Source: Podospora pseudoanserina
Taxonomy: Eukaryota > Ascomycota > Sordariomycetes > Sordariales > Podosporaceae
Reading direction: 5' to 3'
Assembly (NCBI RefSeq): GCF_035222485.1
Contig: NC_085922.1
Coordinates: forward strand, 1,689,001 to 1,753,000
Length of the DNA stretch: 64,000 nucleotides
Shown here: positions 11,676 through 21,012 of the stretch, one piece after another
Position numbering within the stretch: the stretch's first letter is position 1
How the letters are laid out: every line of letters starts with the position of its first letter
The notes under the pieces: model-generated
Told to the model about the DNA's origin: nothing
The model's database searches: none
What the model saw: only the letters and a program-made list of their open reading frames with translations
Position numbers and translations under genes: made by a program

Positions 11676-12485
11676 GTGCGGGAAAGACTGGTGGTGTACG
11701 AAAGCGGCGGTAGGTTGTTTAAAGAGAGGGGGGTTTATGACAATTCATGAGAAGAAGATGGTTGATTAGAGATGGTGGTGGTGGGATGAGGAATGAGGGA
11801 AAGAGAAAGAAGACACCCCTTTTTTTTTTGTTGAATCTCTCAAATGAATGTGCACAACTGGCTGGTTCGAGATGATTATATCGCTGTTGTTGATTGTGTT
11901 GGTGTAGCTGGTGCTGCGGTGGTGGTGCTGGTGGTGCTGGTGGTGCTGGTGGTGCTGGTTGTCGATGCTTGTTACCTTTTGCAACCCCCTACTTAGCTAG
12001 GTCTATGTTCCCTATCACAACTGAGAAGCTGATATCTCCTTTCCTGCTTCTCGCATCACTTGCAACGATTTGGAAACATATCAATGTGCTGAAAACACAA
12101 AGCGCGCCTGAGCCTCGTTGAATTCCTCATCTATAATACTCTTCTTATCCCTGTCCCATAAAGGGCCATGTTCATACTCCGTACAATCATAGTCGTACAC
12201 AAGACAAACCGCTCCTTCCTCCTCCATCAATATTATCTATAACAGGGGAATATTTCTCTTTTTCTCCCAACGCCTTTCCACCACCACCATTAAAACATCG
12301 CTATACCCCCTTTACTTTTCTCAACCCATTGATGGTACAGAGAGCTAGGTAACCTGTCCAATCTTCGCTTGTTCCCATTACCACATGTTATACTCGTCGT
12401 CATGACAGTCATATCCCTCCTCTCCCGGAAGAAGAAAAAAAACCCAAACCTCACCATATTAAAAAATAAAAATAAAAAGTTGTAC
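11676..12485. other. 3' region with a GGTGGTGCT minisatellite
   Basis: This contains the 3' UTR of profilin. At about 11918-11960 a 9-bp unit, GGTGGTGCT, is repeated about four times in tandem. There is a T-run at 11819-11829. I see no gene. Confidence 0.5.
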
Positions 12486-13016
12486 TTACTCATCCCTACC
12501 AACGTTTACACAACAAGCCCCCCTCTTCACCCACCCAGTGTATTTTTTAGGATTCCTCGAAAACGCCTCCAACAACTCCCGCCTCTTCTCCATCTTCCTC
12601 TTCTCCTTTTCAATCTCCCGACAAGTCAACTCCATCTCCCTCCGCAGTACCAATTGTCTAAACCGCTCCTTGGCACACGCCTCCACCCTCTGCCTCTCCT
12701 GTTCAGCAATCCAGTCCTCATAGATCTTCCTCGCCATCTCCACCCCCCGTTCCCTCTTTTCCTTCTCCATTTGTTCCACCACAGGCTTCATCCTCATCCA
12801 CGTCTTCCTCCACTTCCTCCCCGCCTTTCTCACATCCCCTACATCAAGCGGATCTTTTCTTTTCACCACCTTGTCGTCCACCAGCTTGTCGTCCACCAGC
12901 TTGTCGTCCACCAGCTTGTCGTCCACCAGCTTGTCGTCCACCACCTCAAAATGATCATCCTCCATTTTCTGTTGCCTCCTACCCCGTCGCTTAAACACCT
13001 GTAGGAACCCCATCAC
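12486..13016 (-). CDS. charged ORF in frame behind the Got1 stop
   Basis: A 176-codon open frame begins on the codon right after the Got1 TAG (13017-13019) and stays in the same frame; its own first ATG is 13013. The product is basic and charged: it starts MGFLQVFKRRGRRQQ, has five tandem VDDK(L/V) units from a 15-bp repeat (12871-12945), and ends in a long Glu/Arg/Lys-rich probable coiled coil (EKEKRERGVEMARKIYEDWI and following). I do not know the family. With only three bases between the stop and an ATG it can hardly have its own promoter. It may be a read-through or alternatively spliced tail of Got1, a second cistron, or 3' UTR that happens to be open. Confidence 0.45.
   Translation of the reverse strand: MMGFLQVFKRRGRRQQKMEDDHFEVVDDKLVDDKLVDDKLVDDKLVDDKVVKRKDPLDVGDVRKAGRKWRKTWMRMKPVVEQMEKEKRERGVEMARKIYEDWIAEQERQRVEACAKERFRQLVLRREMELTCREIEKEKRKMEKRRELLEAFSRNPKKYTGWVKRGACCVNVGRDE
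12871..12945 (-). repeat. 15-bp tandem repeat, five copies
   Basis: The plus-strand unit TTGTCGTCCACCAGC occurs five times head to tail, the last copy ending ACC. On the minus strand it encodes VDDKL repeats in the ORF behind got1. The unit is a multiple of three, so copy-number change keeps the frame. Confidence 0.9.
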
Positions 13017-13560
13017 CTAAACAGGCAACTCAGCATTCCTCCTCGCCCCCAAGCCCGTCCTGTCAACCAACATGCCCACATACGGCCCAACAACGGGAAT
13101 ATTCCTCGCAAACCCGAGAATCGTCCCCAAAAAGTCCCCAAACAAGATTAAAATCCCGTACAGCTCGATAAGAAAACCGATCAGAGGCCACCGGAGGAAA
13201 ATCAACGTCAGGCCTGAAAAGAAGGCGAGAGTTCCTTGGATTTTCTGTCGGCGGGCGAAAAATACGGCTGTTTTGGCAGGGCCGATGATGATTGTTAGGC
13301 CGATCAGGAAGAGGATCTGGGGGCAAAGGGTTAGTGAGTGGTGGTGCGAAAGGGGAGAGGAAGAAGAAACGTACATTGCCCATTGCGAGCATGGCTCTGT
13401 CGAAGAAGAGGAGTACACCCCCTATGAGAAAGAAGCCGCCGCCTGAGCAGAAGGCCACTCCGACCTCTGAGGAGGTTTGTTAGTTACTACCTTGAAGGGT
13501 GGATGGGATGTGAGGAGGGGGAGGGGGGAACGTACTCTGCGAGTCTGATAACCACATCAT
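13017..13560 (-). CDS. got1: Got1-family Golgi transport membrane protein
   Basis: Exons are 13536-13560, 13375-13466 and 13017-13316, giving 138 aa, the same length as yeast Got1. This family of small four-helix membrane proteins acts in ER-Golgi vesicle traffic. Four hydrophobic segments are visible: VGVAFCSGGGFFLIGGVLLF, ILFLIGLTIIIG, the pair around TLAFFSGLTLIFLRW and LIGFLIELYGILILFGDFLG, and a C-terminal loop NIPVVGPYVGMLVDRTG. Intron 1 uses gtacgt and cag, and intron 2 gtacgt and cag. Two ATGs lie in tandem at the start. The stop is TAG, followed in frame by 176 more open codons (described separately). Identity is secure. Confidence 0.92.
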
Positions 13561-14840
13561 CTTCTTGTCTCAACAACGTCTCTGCTTAATGATTGCACCA
13601 GCCAAGAGAGCTGTCCAGCAAGCCACCACAGAATCGTGATGATGTGTCCCTAGCACCACGATGTGTTCCTCCGAACACGGTCTCCGAATTGCCTCCCCCA
13701 CACCTTGTGAGAGACTGCTCGGTCTGCTTTTTTGTTGACGTTTGTATCGTGCGTAGGAAGAATCCCGTTGGGTCGAGCAGAAAGTATGACAGGTGCTGCG
13801 GTTTCCTAATCCCGGCGGTGCTATCGTGGCGGTGTTCGGGGTGAATTTTGAGAAGGGCACAGTCGTTGTCCAGACGATGGTCGGCGATCGTTGGTGGTGT
13901 GAAGCCTTGAATCAAAGTATCGTTTTAGTCGGGCGAAAAGGGTAAGGTAAGTAATATCTGTCCTGCCGAGAAGAGGAAACAAAAAGCTGCTGCTGCCTAG
14001 CTCGCAATAGGTAAAATTGTGTTACAGATGATTTGTCGTGGTGTGTAAAGTATCAAGAGTTCAAAGACACGAAAGCAGTTGGATGATGGATAAGCTGCAA
14101 CAGCAAGCGCAACGCAACAGCTTGCGACAGGAAGGGACAACGCCAAGAGGGACATTTCTTCAGGGGTTCTCTCACAGACGGAAAGGGGGCCTAAGCATTT
14201 CTTTCTCGTTGCGGCAGGCAGGGCCCTGGTTTGAAAGATGGAAATATGATTGGCTGATGACAGGACTCCACTCTTAGGAGCTTTTCTTGAATTTTTGGAG
14301 AAAGTCAAAATCATCTTTCTTGCATCGAAGAAACATCTGAGGATGGACCAAGCTGGTTGAGCAATGAGCAGCAACAAATACCCAAAGCCGCCAGGATGAT
14401 GTATTCTTGGGAAAAAAGACTGCCAGTACTGACAGACCTGTCAGCTCTTATTCCAATGGCCAAGGTCAATGACGGTAGGTATATATATCTCGCCTTTCTC
14501 TCATGTCCCCCTCAACACAAAAACACTTGCCGCGACGGCTCCCATCGCTCATCGTTGGGAGCACCCCGAGTTTGGTAATCCCGATCCTTACCCGGAAGTC
14601 TGTCGATATTCAGGCAGAGAGCAACTGATCACGATTAAGCCGGGGCGTCAACTTGATACTCCTGTCGAAAGGCAGCGAGTTGCATAGATGGGGCCTGACT
14701 TTGTTGGTCGAACAATTTATTATCTTGATATTTATGATTCTATTGTGGAACTGCTGCCATGCCTTTGCCCTGCTTCCGTAACGCCGTGCTTCCCAATCAT
14801 AAAAACAAATGAACGCGATTCCCAACCACTGGCCCCGCTT
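13561..14840. other. gene-free stretch between got1 and ies6
   Basis: Both neighbours are on the minus strand, so this contains the got1 promoter and the ies6 3' end. Open frames are short and unconvincing. Confidence 0.4.
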
Positions 14841-15464
14841 CTATTTCAGTATCGTCTGAGCCCCTCTGGCTTCCAAGAATTGCTCCCCTACGCCATTGGG
14901 CAGAGATCGAATCATCCCAAACACCTCCCGGTTGTGATACTTTAGTCTCGTCTTGGGGTCAATGTATGGTGCTGGTAGACCAGTGACGTCGCAGTACCGC
15001 TTCTGTGGAGCTAGACTTGGAGCGCCTTCGATGTTGGTGTATGTTGGGATTGGGGCAGAGGACGTGGCTCCGTTGCCGTTTCCATTACCTTGCTTGTTGT
15101 TGTTGTTGTTGTTTAATGACTTTTCCAGCACCAGCTTCGACAAGCTCCTCGACGCCTGGGCGAGGTTGGGTTGAAGGCTGTTGCCGCCGCTGCTGGCAGG
15201 TGTAGACGTCCCACTCGTTGAGAGGCCGTCGTCGTTTTGGTCTTTTGGAGTCGCGGCGCCGCTGGCGTCTTGGGGGGTAGCGATCACGGAAGCTTCCTTC
15301 TTTTGGGCGTCGCCGAGAATGGTCTTGATGTTCTTGTTGCGGCGCTGGTTGGGGCGCCAGTGTGGGTTGCGGAAGGTCTTGTGGATGGAGTGGATGTCGA
15401 GTTGCTCGAGGAGGGCTGTGTGGGCTGCTTGCGCGGCGAGGACTTCGGGGTTCTGTGATGCCAT
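14841..15464 (-). CDS. ies6: INO80 chromatin-remodelling subunit Ies6 (YL1 C-terminal domain)
   Basis: This is a single-exon gene of 207 aa starting at the ATG that encodes MASQNPEV. The C-terminal part (about 155-195) is the YL1-C domain: KRYCDVTGLPAPYIDPKTRL, then KYHNREVFGMIRSLP. An N-terminal conserved segment reads FRNPHWRPNQRRNKNIKTIL (about 37-56), typical of Ies6. Between them lies a Ser/Thr/Asn-rich linker with a six-Asn run. In yeast and human, Ies6 pairs with Arp5 in a module that couples ATP hydrolysis to nucleosome sliding in INO80. Here the arp5 gene is only 1.2 kb away, with dad4 between. The frame stays open upstream of this ATG, but the conserved start supports 15464. Confidence 0.92.
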   Translation of the reverse strand: MASQNPEVLAAQAAHTALLEQLDIHSIHKTFRNPHWRPNQRRNKNIKTILGDAQKKEASVIATPQDASGAATPKDQNDDGLSTSGTSTPASSGGNSLQPNLAQASRSLSKLVLEKSLNNNNNNKQGNGNGNGATSSAPIPTYTNIEGAPSLAPQKRYCDVTGLPAPYIDPKTRLKYHNREVFGMIRSLPNGVGEQFLEARGAQTILK

Positions 15465-15747
15465 GGTTATGATAGTGATGCTGGAGAGCTGATGGGTGAG
15501 TGGCGGCGGGCTGTGGTCAGCGATCAATGGCGAGCCAACTTCTGGAACAAGTGCTGGGAGCTTCAAGTGTTGGAACCTCTGCCGCGTCTGACCGCTTTTG
15601 CTGTTCGCACTGTTGACGCGCTCCAGAAAGCGTGCCCCGCCAAACACTTTGTGGGGGTGGGGCTGTACGTTATGCTTCGCCCATTCAAGTCATTATTACC
15701 ACGAAAGCCATCAATTTTGGAGTGACAGAGCTGTGATAACCCTCAAG
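15465..15747. promoter_or_regulatory. 283-bp divergent promoter of ies6 and dad4
   Basis: The two genes start in opposite directions from this interval, so it must hold both promoters. I saw no clear TATA box. The limits are set only by the two start codons. Confidence 0.5.
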
Positions 15748-16183
15748 ATGGTACGTTCTCATATATATTTCCTTATGATATGGACTAACAAGCAACAGGA
15801 AAGTCCACACGAGCATCAGCAGAACCTCCTGCTGTCGCGCATTATCACCAATGTCGTAAGTCAACTTAGGTACATGGCAAGCAGACAGCACATACTCATG
15901 GATATACAGGAGAAACTGAACGAGTCCATTCTTGTCATGAACAAGACCCTTCAAGTAGGACATCATATTCCAAAATCACTGCTTAATATCAAGCTAATCG
16001 GCTGGTAGGACATCAACATTCAGAACATGAACATTGAGCTGGTAGCCCAAATGTTCAAGAATTACCAGTCCAATGTCCTTTTCCATCTCGAGGGTAAGCT
16101 CTCATGATTTTAAAGGGTCACATGCAACTGTGAACTGTACTAACACCGGTACAGCTACGGACAACTTGAAAGACCCGGCGTGA
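15748..16183 (+). CDS. dad4: DASH/Dam1 complex subunit Dad4
   Basis: Five coding exons (15748-15750, 15799-15855, 15910-15954, 16009-16093, 16155-16183) give 72 aa, the length of yeast Dad4. The sequence ([20 protein letters not shown] at the start, then [15 protein letters not shown]) matches the Dad4 family, which forms part of the kinetochore ring tying chromosomes to microtubules. It is helical, with a heptad-like pattern. Exon 1 contributes the ATG alone, and four introns of 48-61 nt interrupt only 219 nt of coding sequence. All donors and acceptors are canonical and every junction is in phase. The gene starts head to head with ies6. Confidence 0.93.
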
Positions 16184-16675
16184 AGTAACCTGCGAAGAGT
16201 TGCAATGGGTTGAGTAACAAGGCTAGTGTCCATGGCAAGCTCATCATGTTGATGTCAGGAAGCATTTTACAGCGGCGTTTAGGAATACTATATTTCTAGA
16301 CTGTTCTGAGTGCCAAAGTCGATATATTCATCATCTATAGTTTTGATGACTTTCTGTAAGTGCCTACAACAACCGCACGGTGCATCTCCGAATTCCAACT
16401 GTATCAGCACGGTGCGGCGCGCATCCCTGACAGCTCCCGGCAGCGGCAAGCTCGAGGCGGATGGCGGCGTTGCGCACTGGACTTACAACTTCCCATCTTG
16501 CTCTTTGGCAAAGCAATAATATCTCTTTTACTAGCAACCAGTTTTCCAAGTACGTTACATCCGGTCCAGAATCATACCAAAATCCCCTCGAGAATTTCTA
16601 CCAAACTCGTCAACATCATCACCAGAAACCTTACGTTGCGCGCTTCCGTACACCTGCCATCTGCGACTCGCAGCA
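16184..16675. other. dad4 3' end and arp5 promoter
   Basis: Both genes are on the plus strand. There is no gene between them and no clear core-promoter motif. Confidence 0.4.
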
Positions 16676-19150
16676 ATGGCGCCCTCGGCAATGGAAGGGG
16701 TTGTCAGCACACGGGATGCCTGGATGACCCTCCCACCACCGACATTGCACCCGGTCAAGGAAGCCAGATTCGAGAAATACCTCGAGCCACAAACAGACGG
16801 CCGCAAGCGCGCCCTAGCCTTGCCTCAAGGGCAGGCCGCGATTGTCATTGATAATGGTATGCCAGCTTGCTTTGCTGTCCCCAACACCAAGACCAAGATT
16901 GCTAACATGTCAATTGTTTTTTTTTGTCGTAGGCTCCTACAATGTCCGCGCAGGCTGGTCCTTCGAGGACAAACCCCGATTGTCCATCCCCCCGATCATG
17001 TCCAAGTACCGAGATCGCAAGTTAGCCAAGACCTTTTCGTTCGCCGGCCAGGACTGCTACGCCGACACCACTGCGAGGGGACATATCCGCAATGCGTTCG
17101 AGGCCGGGACTGGCATCGTAAGCAACTGGGATGTGATGGAGCATGTTTTGGACCACATCTTCATCAAGCTTGGCATGAATGGGGTGGAGGGCGGGATTGA
17201 TATGCCTATTGTTATGACGGAAGCTGTCGCCAACTTTCCATACTCGAGGAAATGTTTGTGTTTTCCCCCCTTCTATCTTGATACTGTTGTTGTGCTGACA
17301 CTTTCCAGCCATGGCTGAAATCATCTTTGAGTGCTACCAAGCACCAAGTCTCGTCACTGGCATCGACTCTCTCTTCTCATACCGCCACAACAAGGGCGAC
17401 ACAGGCCTTGTCGTATCCTCATCATACAGCTCAACCCATCTCATTCCTATCTACAACCAAAAACCCATGCTAGCTCAAGCTACGAGGTTGAACTGGGGCG
17501 GCTGGCACGAGGCGGAATACCTTCTCAAGCTCATCAAGCTGAAGTACCACACCGGTTTCCCCGGGAAGCTGAACGCCTCCCAGGCTGAGCAAATGGTGCG
17601 GGACTTTTGCTACGTATCTCTAGACTACGACAAGGAACTCTCGGGGTACCTAGAATGGACCGGCCTGGAGGACAGAGAACGCATTGTGCAATATCCTTAC
17701 ACCGAAGAGGTCATTATTCAGAAATCGGAAGAGGAACTTGCACGGATCGCTGAGCGCAAGAAGGAAAGCGGCCGCAGACTACAGGAGCAAGCCGCCAAGA
17801 TGCGCCTCGAGCGGCTGATGAAGAAGGAAGAGGAGCTGGAATACTACAAAGATGTCCAGAGGCGGCTGGTTGACCAGACCAAGAAGGAGACGAAGCGGAT
17901 CCTCGATGATGCTGAAGTCAAGGACGAGGCACAGCTCGAGAAGATTATCAAGGAGCTGGAAAAGACAATCAAGAAGCAGCGGACAAAGGACCTGGGTGAA
18001 CCAGAGGAGGAGCAGGAAGCCCCTGATTTTAGCCTCCTAGACGTGCCGGATGACCAGCTCGACGAGGCGGGGATCAAGCAAAAGAGGCAGCAACGGCTGC
18101 TGAAGTCCAACCACGATGCGAGGGCGAGGGCCAGGGCGGAGAAGGAAGCTGAAAAGGCGAGGATAGCAGAGGAGGCGAGGTTGGACGAGGAGAGGAGAAC
18201 GAATGATCTCGAGGCGTGGCTGGAAGACAAGAGGCAGGCGAGGTTGGCGAAGCTGGCGCAGATCAAGGAACGGGATCGGCTGAAGGCTGATTTGGGCAAT
18301 CGCAAGTCGCTCGCCAGCCAAATACGCATGAAGAACATTGCCAACCTGGCCTCGGACACACCTACGGGCGGGAGCCGCAAGCGGAGGCGCGGAGGGGATG
18401 ATGATGACTTTGGGGCGGATGATGCTGACTGGGGTGTTTACCGGTCGGTGGCTATCGGCGCCAACAAGGGGGACTCTGACGACGACGAGGAGGGGGAAGA
18501 AGATTTGGAGGCTGCGGTGAGGGCGCTGGAGGCGGACTTGCTGGAGTATGACAAGGATTTTACTTACGAGAACACGCTTGAGGCGCAGAACGACTGGTCC
18601 AAGAGTCTGCTGCATGCGTTTCGGTATGGGCCGAGACCGTTTGATCCTTCTAATCCGGCCGAGACGCACAGGCTGCATCTTAATGTGGAACGGATAAGGG
18701 TGCCGGAGGTGATTTTTCAGCCGAGCGCGATCGCGGGGGTTGATCAAGCGGGCATTGTGGAGATTGCGGGGGATATTTTGAATCAGAGGCTGATGGGGTT
18801 GGGAGGGGAGGAGTATAGGGATGAGTTTCTGAGGGATGTTTTCCTTACGGGGGGGAATACGTTGTTTGAGAACTTTGACGAGAGGCTGAGGAGGGGGTTG
18901 ATGGGGTTGTTGCCTGCAGGGAGTGAGTTGAGGGTTAGGAGGGCGGGGGATGCGGTGCTGGATGCTTGGAGGGGGGCGGCGGGGTGGGCGGGGACGGGGG
19001 AGTGCAGGAGGGCGAGGGTGACGAGGCAGGAGTATGAGGAGAAGGGGGGGGAGTACATGAAGGTGAGATTGCCTTTGACATTGGTGGGAGAGAGAGATGT
19101 GCTAACAAGTGATATAGGAGCATGATTTGGGGAATGCCTTTGCTGGGTAG
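16676..19150 (+). CDS. arp5: actin-related protein Arp5 of the INO80 complex
   Basis: Exons are 16676-16856, 16933-17253, 17309-19062 and 19118-19150, giving 762 aa, close to yeast Arp5. Actin-fold landmarks are AIVIDNGSYNVRAGW (phosphate-binding loop 1), NFPYSRKSMAEIIFECYQAP, a long Glu/Lys/Arg-rich helical insertion (about residues 310-500) characteristic of Arp5, a basic-acidic patch SRKRRRGGDDDDFGADDADW (about 520), GVDQAGIVEIAGDIL and FLTGGNTLFENFDERL (about 680), and a C-terminus spliced from a last exon encoding EHDLGNAFAG. With Ies6 it forms the nucleosome-gripping arm of INO80. Its partner gene lies 1.2 kb upstream on the opposite strand. The last intron (19063-19117) was chosen because it restores the conserved Arp5 C-terminus. 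Confidence 0.95.
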
Positions 19151-19456
19151 ATCAGTTTACACAGAGACATAGCAGGGAGAAAATGCAGGTGATCGTGGGA
19201 CAGGAAAGGGCGCGATGGTTTCGGATGCCTGGAAGGTCTGCATAATGCGATAGGCATAGCAGTGTTATAAGATGTTTATTCATGTATTGTTCCAGTTTTG
19301 GGACTGTTGAAAATGTCCTTGCGAGAAGTCTCTCGTGGTGTGAACACCTCATATATCTGCTGCCCCTTCTACACCTAGACTTGGGACTGCTAAGTATGGC
19401 TACTATCCTCTCATAAAACCCACCACATATGAACACACAATCCGCCCCGAACAACC

Positions 19457-19575
19457 ACATACGACCACAGACAGCTGAAAATACGGGATCCCGTCCGCTC
19501 TCCCCTAGTCAAACAGCTGATCGCCAGACTAGTACTCAGGTGGGTGACCACTGGGGAATCCCTGGTGTTGTATGT
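19457..19575 (+). rRNA. 5S ribosomal RNA, dispersed single copy
   Basis: The 119-nt sequence begins acatacgacc and ends gttgtatgt, whose ends pair as helix I. Inside are the conserved blocks GGGATCCCGTCCGCTC and TAGTACTCAGGTGGGTGACC (internal control region), and the pair acagctg / cagctga that can form helix II. It ends in a T-run (19575-19580), the RNA polymerase III stop. An AT-rich catatg sits about 30 bases upstream, in the place of the TATA element of Neurospora 5S genes. In Neurospora and relatives 5S genes are scattered singly, as here. The helix pairings suggest a functional variant, not a pseudogene. Confidence 0.93.
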
Positions 19576-20047
19576 TTTTTGTTCTCCATACCGGTGGATC
19601 TTTTTGTGGTGTTGAGTCCTTGACTGACTCGAACATGTTGATCGGGTTAGGGTTGAATGTGAGGAGTGAGAGCTTGAGCACGGGCCATATCGATTGGAGA
19701 ACCGGAAGCTCGGAGCTCTTTAAGCTCAAGCTTCGAGTTGGAAGTGAACAACGTCACTTTGTTGCTTTTCGAGCCTCAACTTTATCTTTTTGAAACGGTC
19801 GACTGACACTGAGCTGGTTGTACGGCATAATTGGGACTCAATCTCCGTTTTCAGAGAAGAGGCGTCGACTTGCTTGAGGAAACGGCATTGACATCTGCGA
19901 AGAGCTGCCGCCAAGATCAAGCTTCACCACCACCACGTCAACACAGTAACAACACAACACATCCACATACCACCACCAACTTTCATCCACACCCTACAAC
20001 CACAACCACACATCCCAACCAGAAAAACGCGCAAGAAAGGAGCAGCA
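19576..20047. other. spacer between 5S rRNA and the small membrane-protein gene
   Basis: No gene is visible. The last 100 bases are CAC/CAA-rich, like a 5' leader. The interval from 19151 to the 5S gene is likewise empty. Confidence 0.4.
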
Positions 20048-20272
20048 ATGGCAAAACAATACTTCTCCCCCTACGCCCCCCGCACCCCGCGCTCCCCCCG
20101 TCTAATCCTGATTTGGATCTCCTGCTTCCTCTTCCTCGTCTGGCTGACCTGGTTCCTGTCCGGGCGTTCCATGGACGAGAGGGTAGCTCGCACCAATTCC
20201 CGGCTTCAGTTCGGGAAGGAAGGCGAGGGGGATGATAGGAGTTGGCATGAGGCCAGGGATGAGCACAACTAA
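20048..20272 (+). CDS. small single-pass membrane protein, 74 aa
   Basis: An ATG after a CA-rich leader opens a 74-codon frame. A basic N-terminus (MAKQYFSPYAPRTPRSPR) is followed by one strong membrane helix (about 19-39, LILIWISCFLFLVWLTWFLS) and a hydrophilic, charged tail. By the positive-inside rule the N-terminus would face the cytosol or matrix. I do not recognise the family, but the organisation is that of a genuine small protein and the codon use is C-rich, like its neighbours. No intron is needed. Confidence 0.65.
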   Translation: MAKQYFSPYAPRTPRSPRLILIWISCFLFLVWLTWFLSGRSMDERVARTNSRLQFGKEGEGDDRSWHEARDEHN

Positions 20273-21012
20273 GAATTTACCACCGCCACGACGAGTATTT
20301 GACTCACTTCACTTCATCATTTTACACTCTGCAACTTAAACTGTGGTAGGATGTGGCTGGATTGGATGGGGAAGCGGCGTGGGGGAGGGGGGATGAAATG
20401 GGATGTGAGGGGTGCTCAAAGGGGTTTGGAAAAAGGTAGAGAGAGAGAGATTATGGAGGGGTGGTTACATGCTGGGAAAAGGGGGATATGTATATAACTA
20501 ATTAATGGTGGATGGTGATGGACACGCAATTGAGTATCACTATGAGGGATGGGGGGGGAGGGGGGAAGGGGGGTAGAAAGACAGAAAACAGGAAAGGGAA
20601 AAAGAGGATATTGTGCCTATTCATGGTTAGTCGAGTCTCTGAACGAGTAGGTACCTGCTGCTCAAAACATCAACTGCCATTCTTCATACTTTGGGCAAGA
20701 ACTACATCTTGATCCCTCCGGTTTGTGACATGTTATGCCTGACCACTCTCATCATCTCCCATTTACATCACCTCACCATTTCAACACCCACAAGACAAAC
20801 ACAGCATTCAACACAAAACATATATACCTCTCTCCCTATCACACCCCCACCCCCAAAATAATATGTACAAACAACACAAACAACTCTGCAACAGGTAACC
20901 ATTCTATTCGTCTTCCTGTCTCAACCTTGTACAACAAAAACACAACAACACACAACATATCTTTTCCACCCCCCAAACCCATCCTGTAGGTATGCTTGCC
21001 TGCTCCAAACAT
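20273..21012. other. 3' region between convergent genes
   Basis: G-rich on the left and CA-rich on the right: the 3' UTRs of the small membrane-protein gene and of nuo78. I see no gene. Confidence 0.4.
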
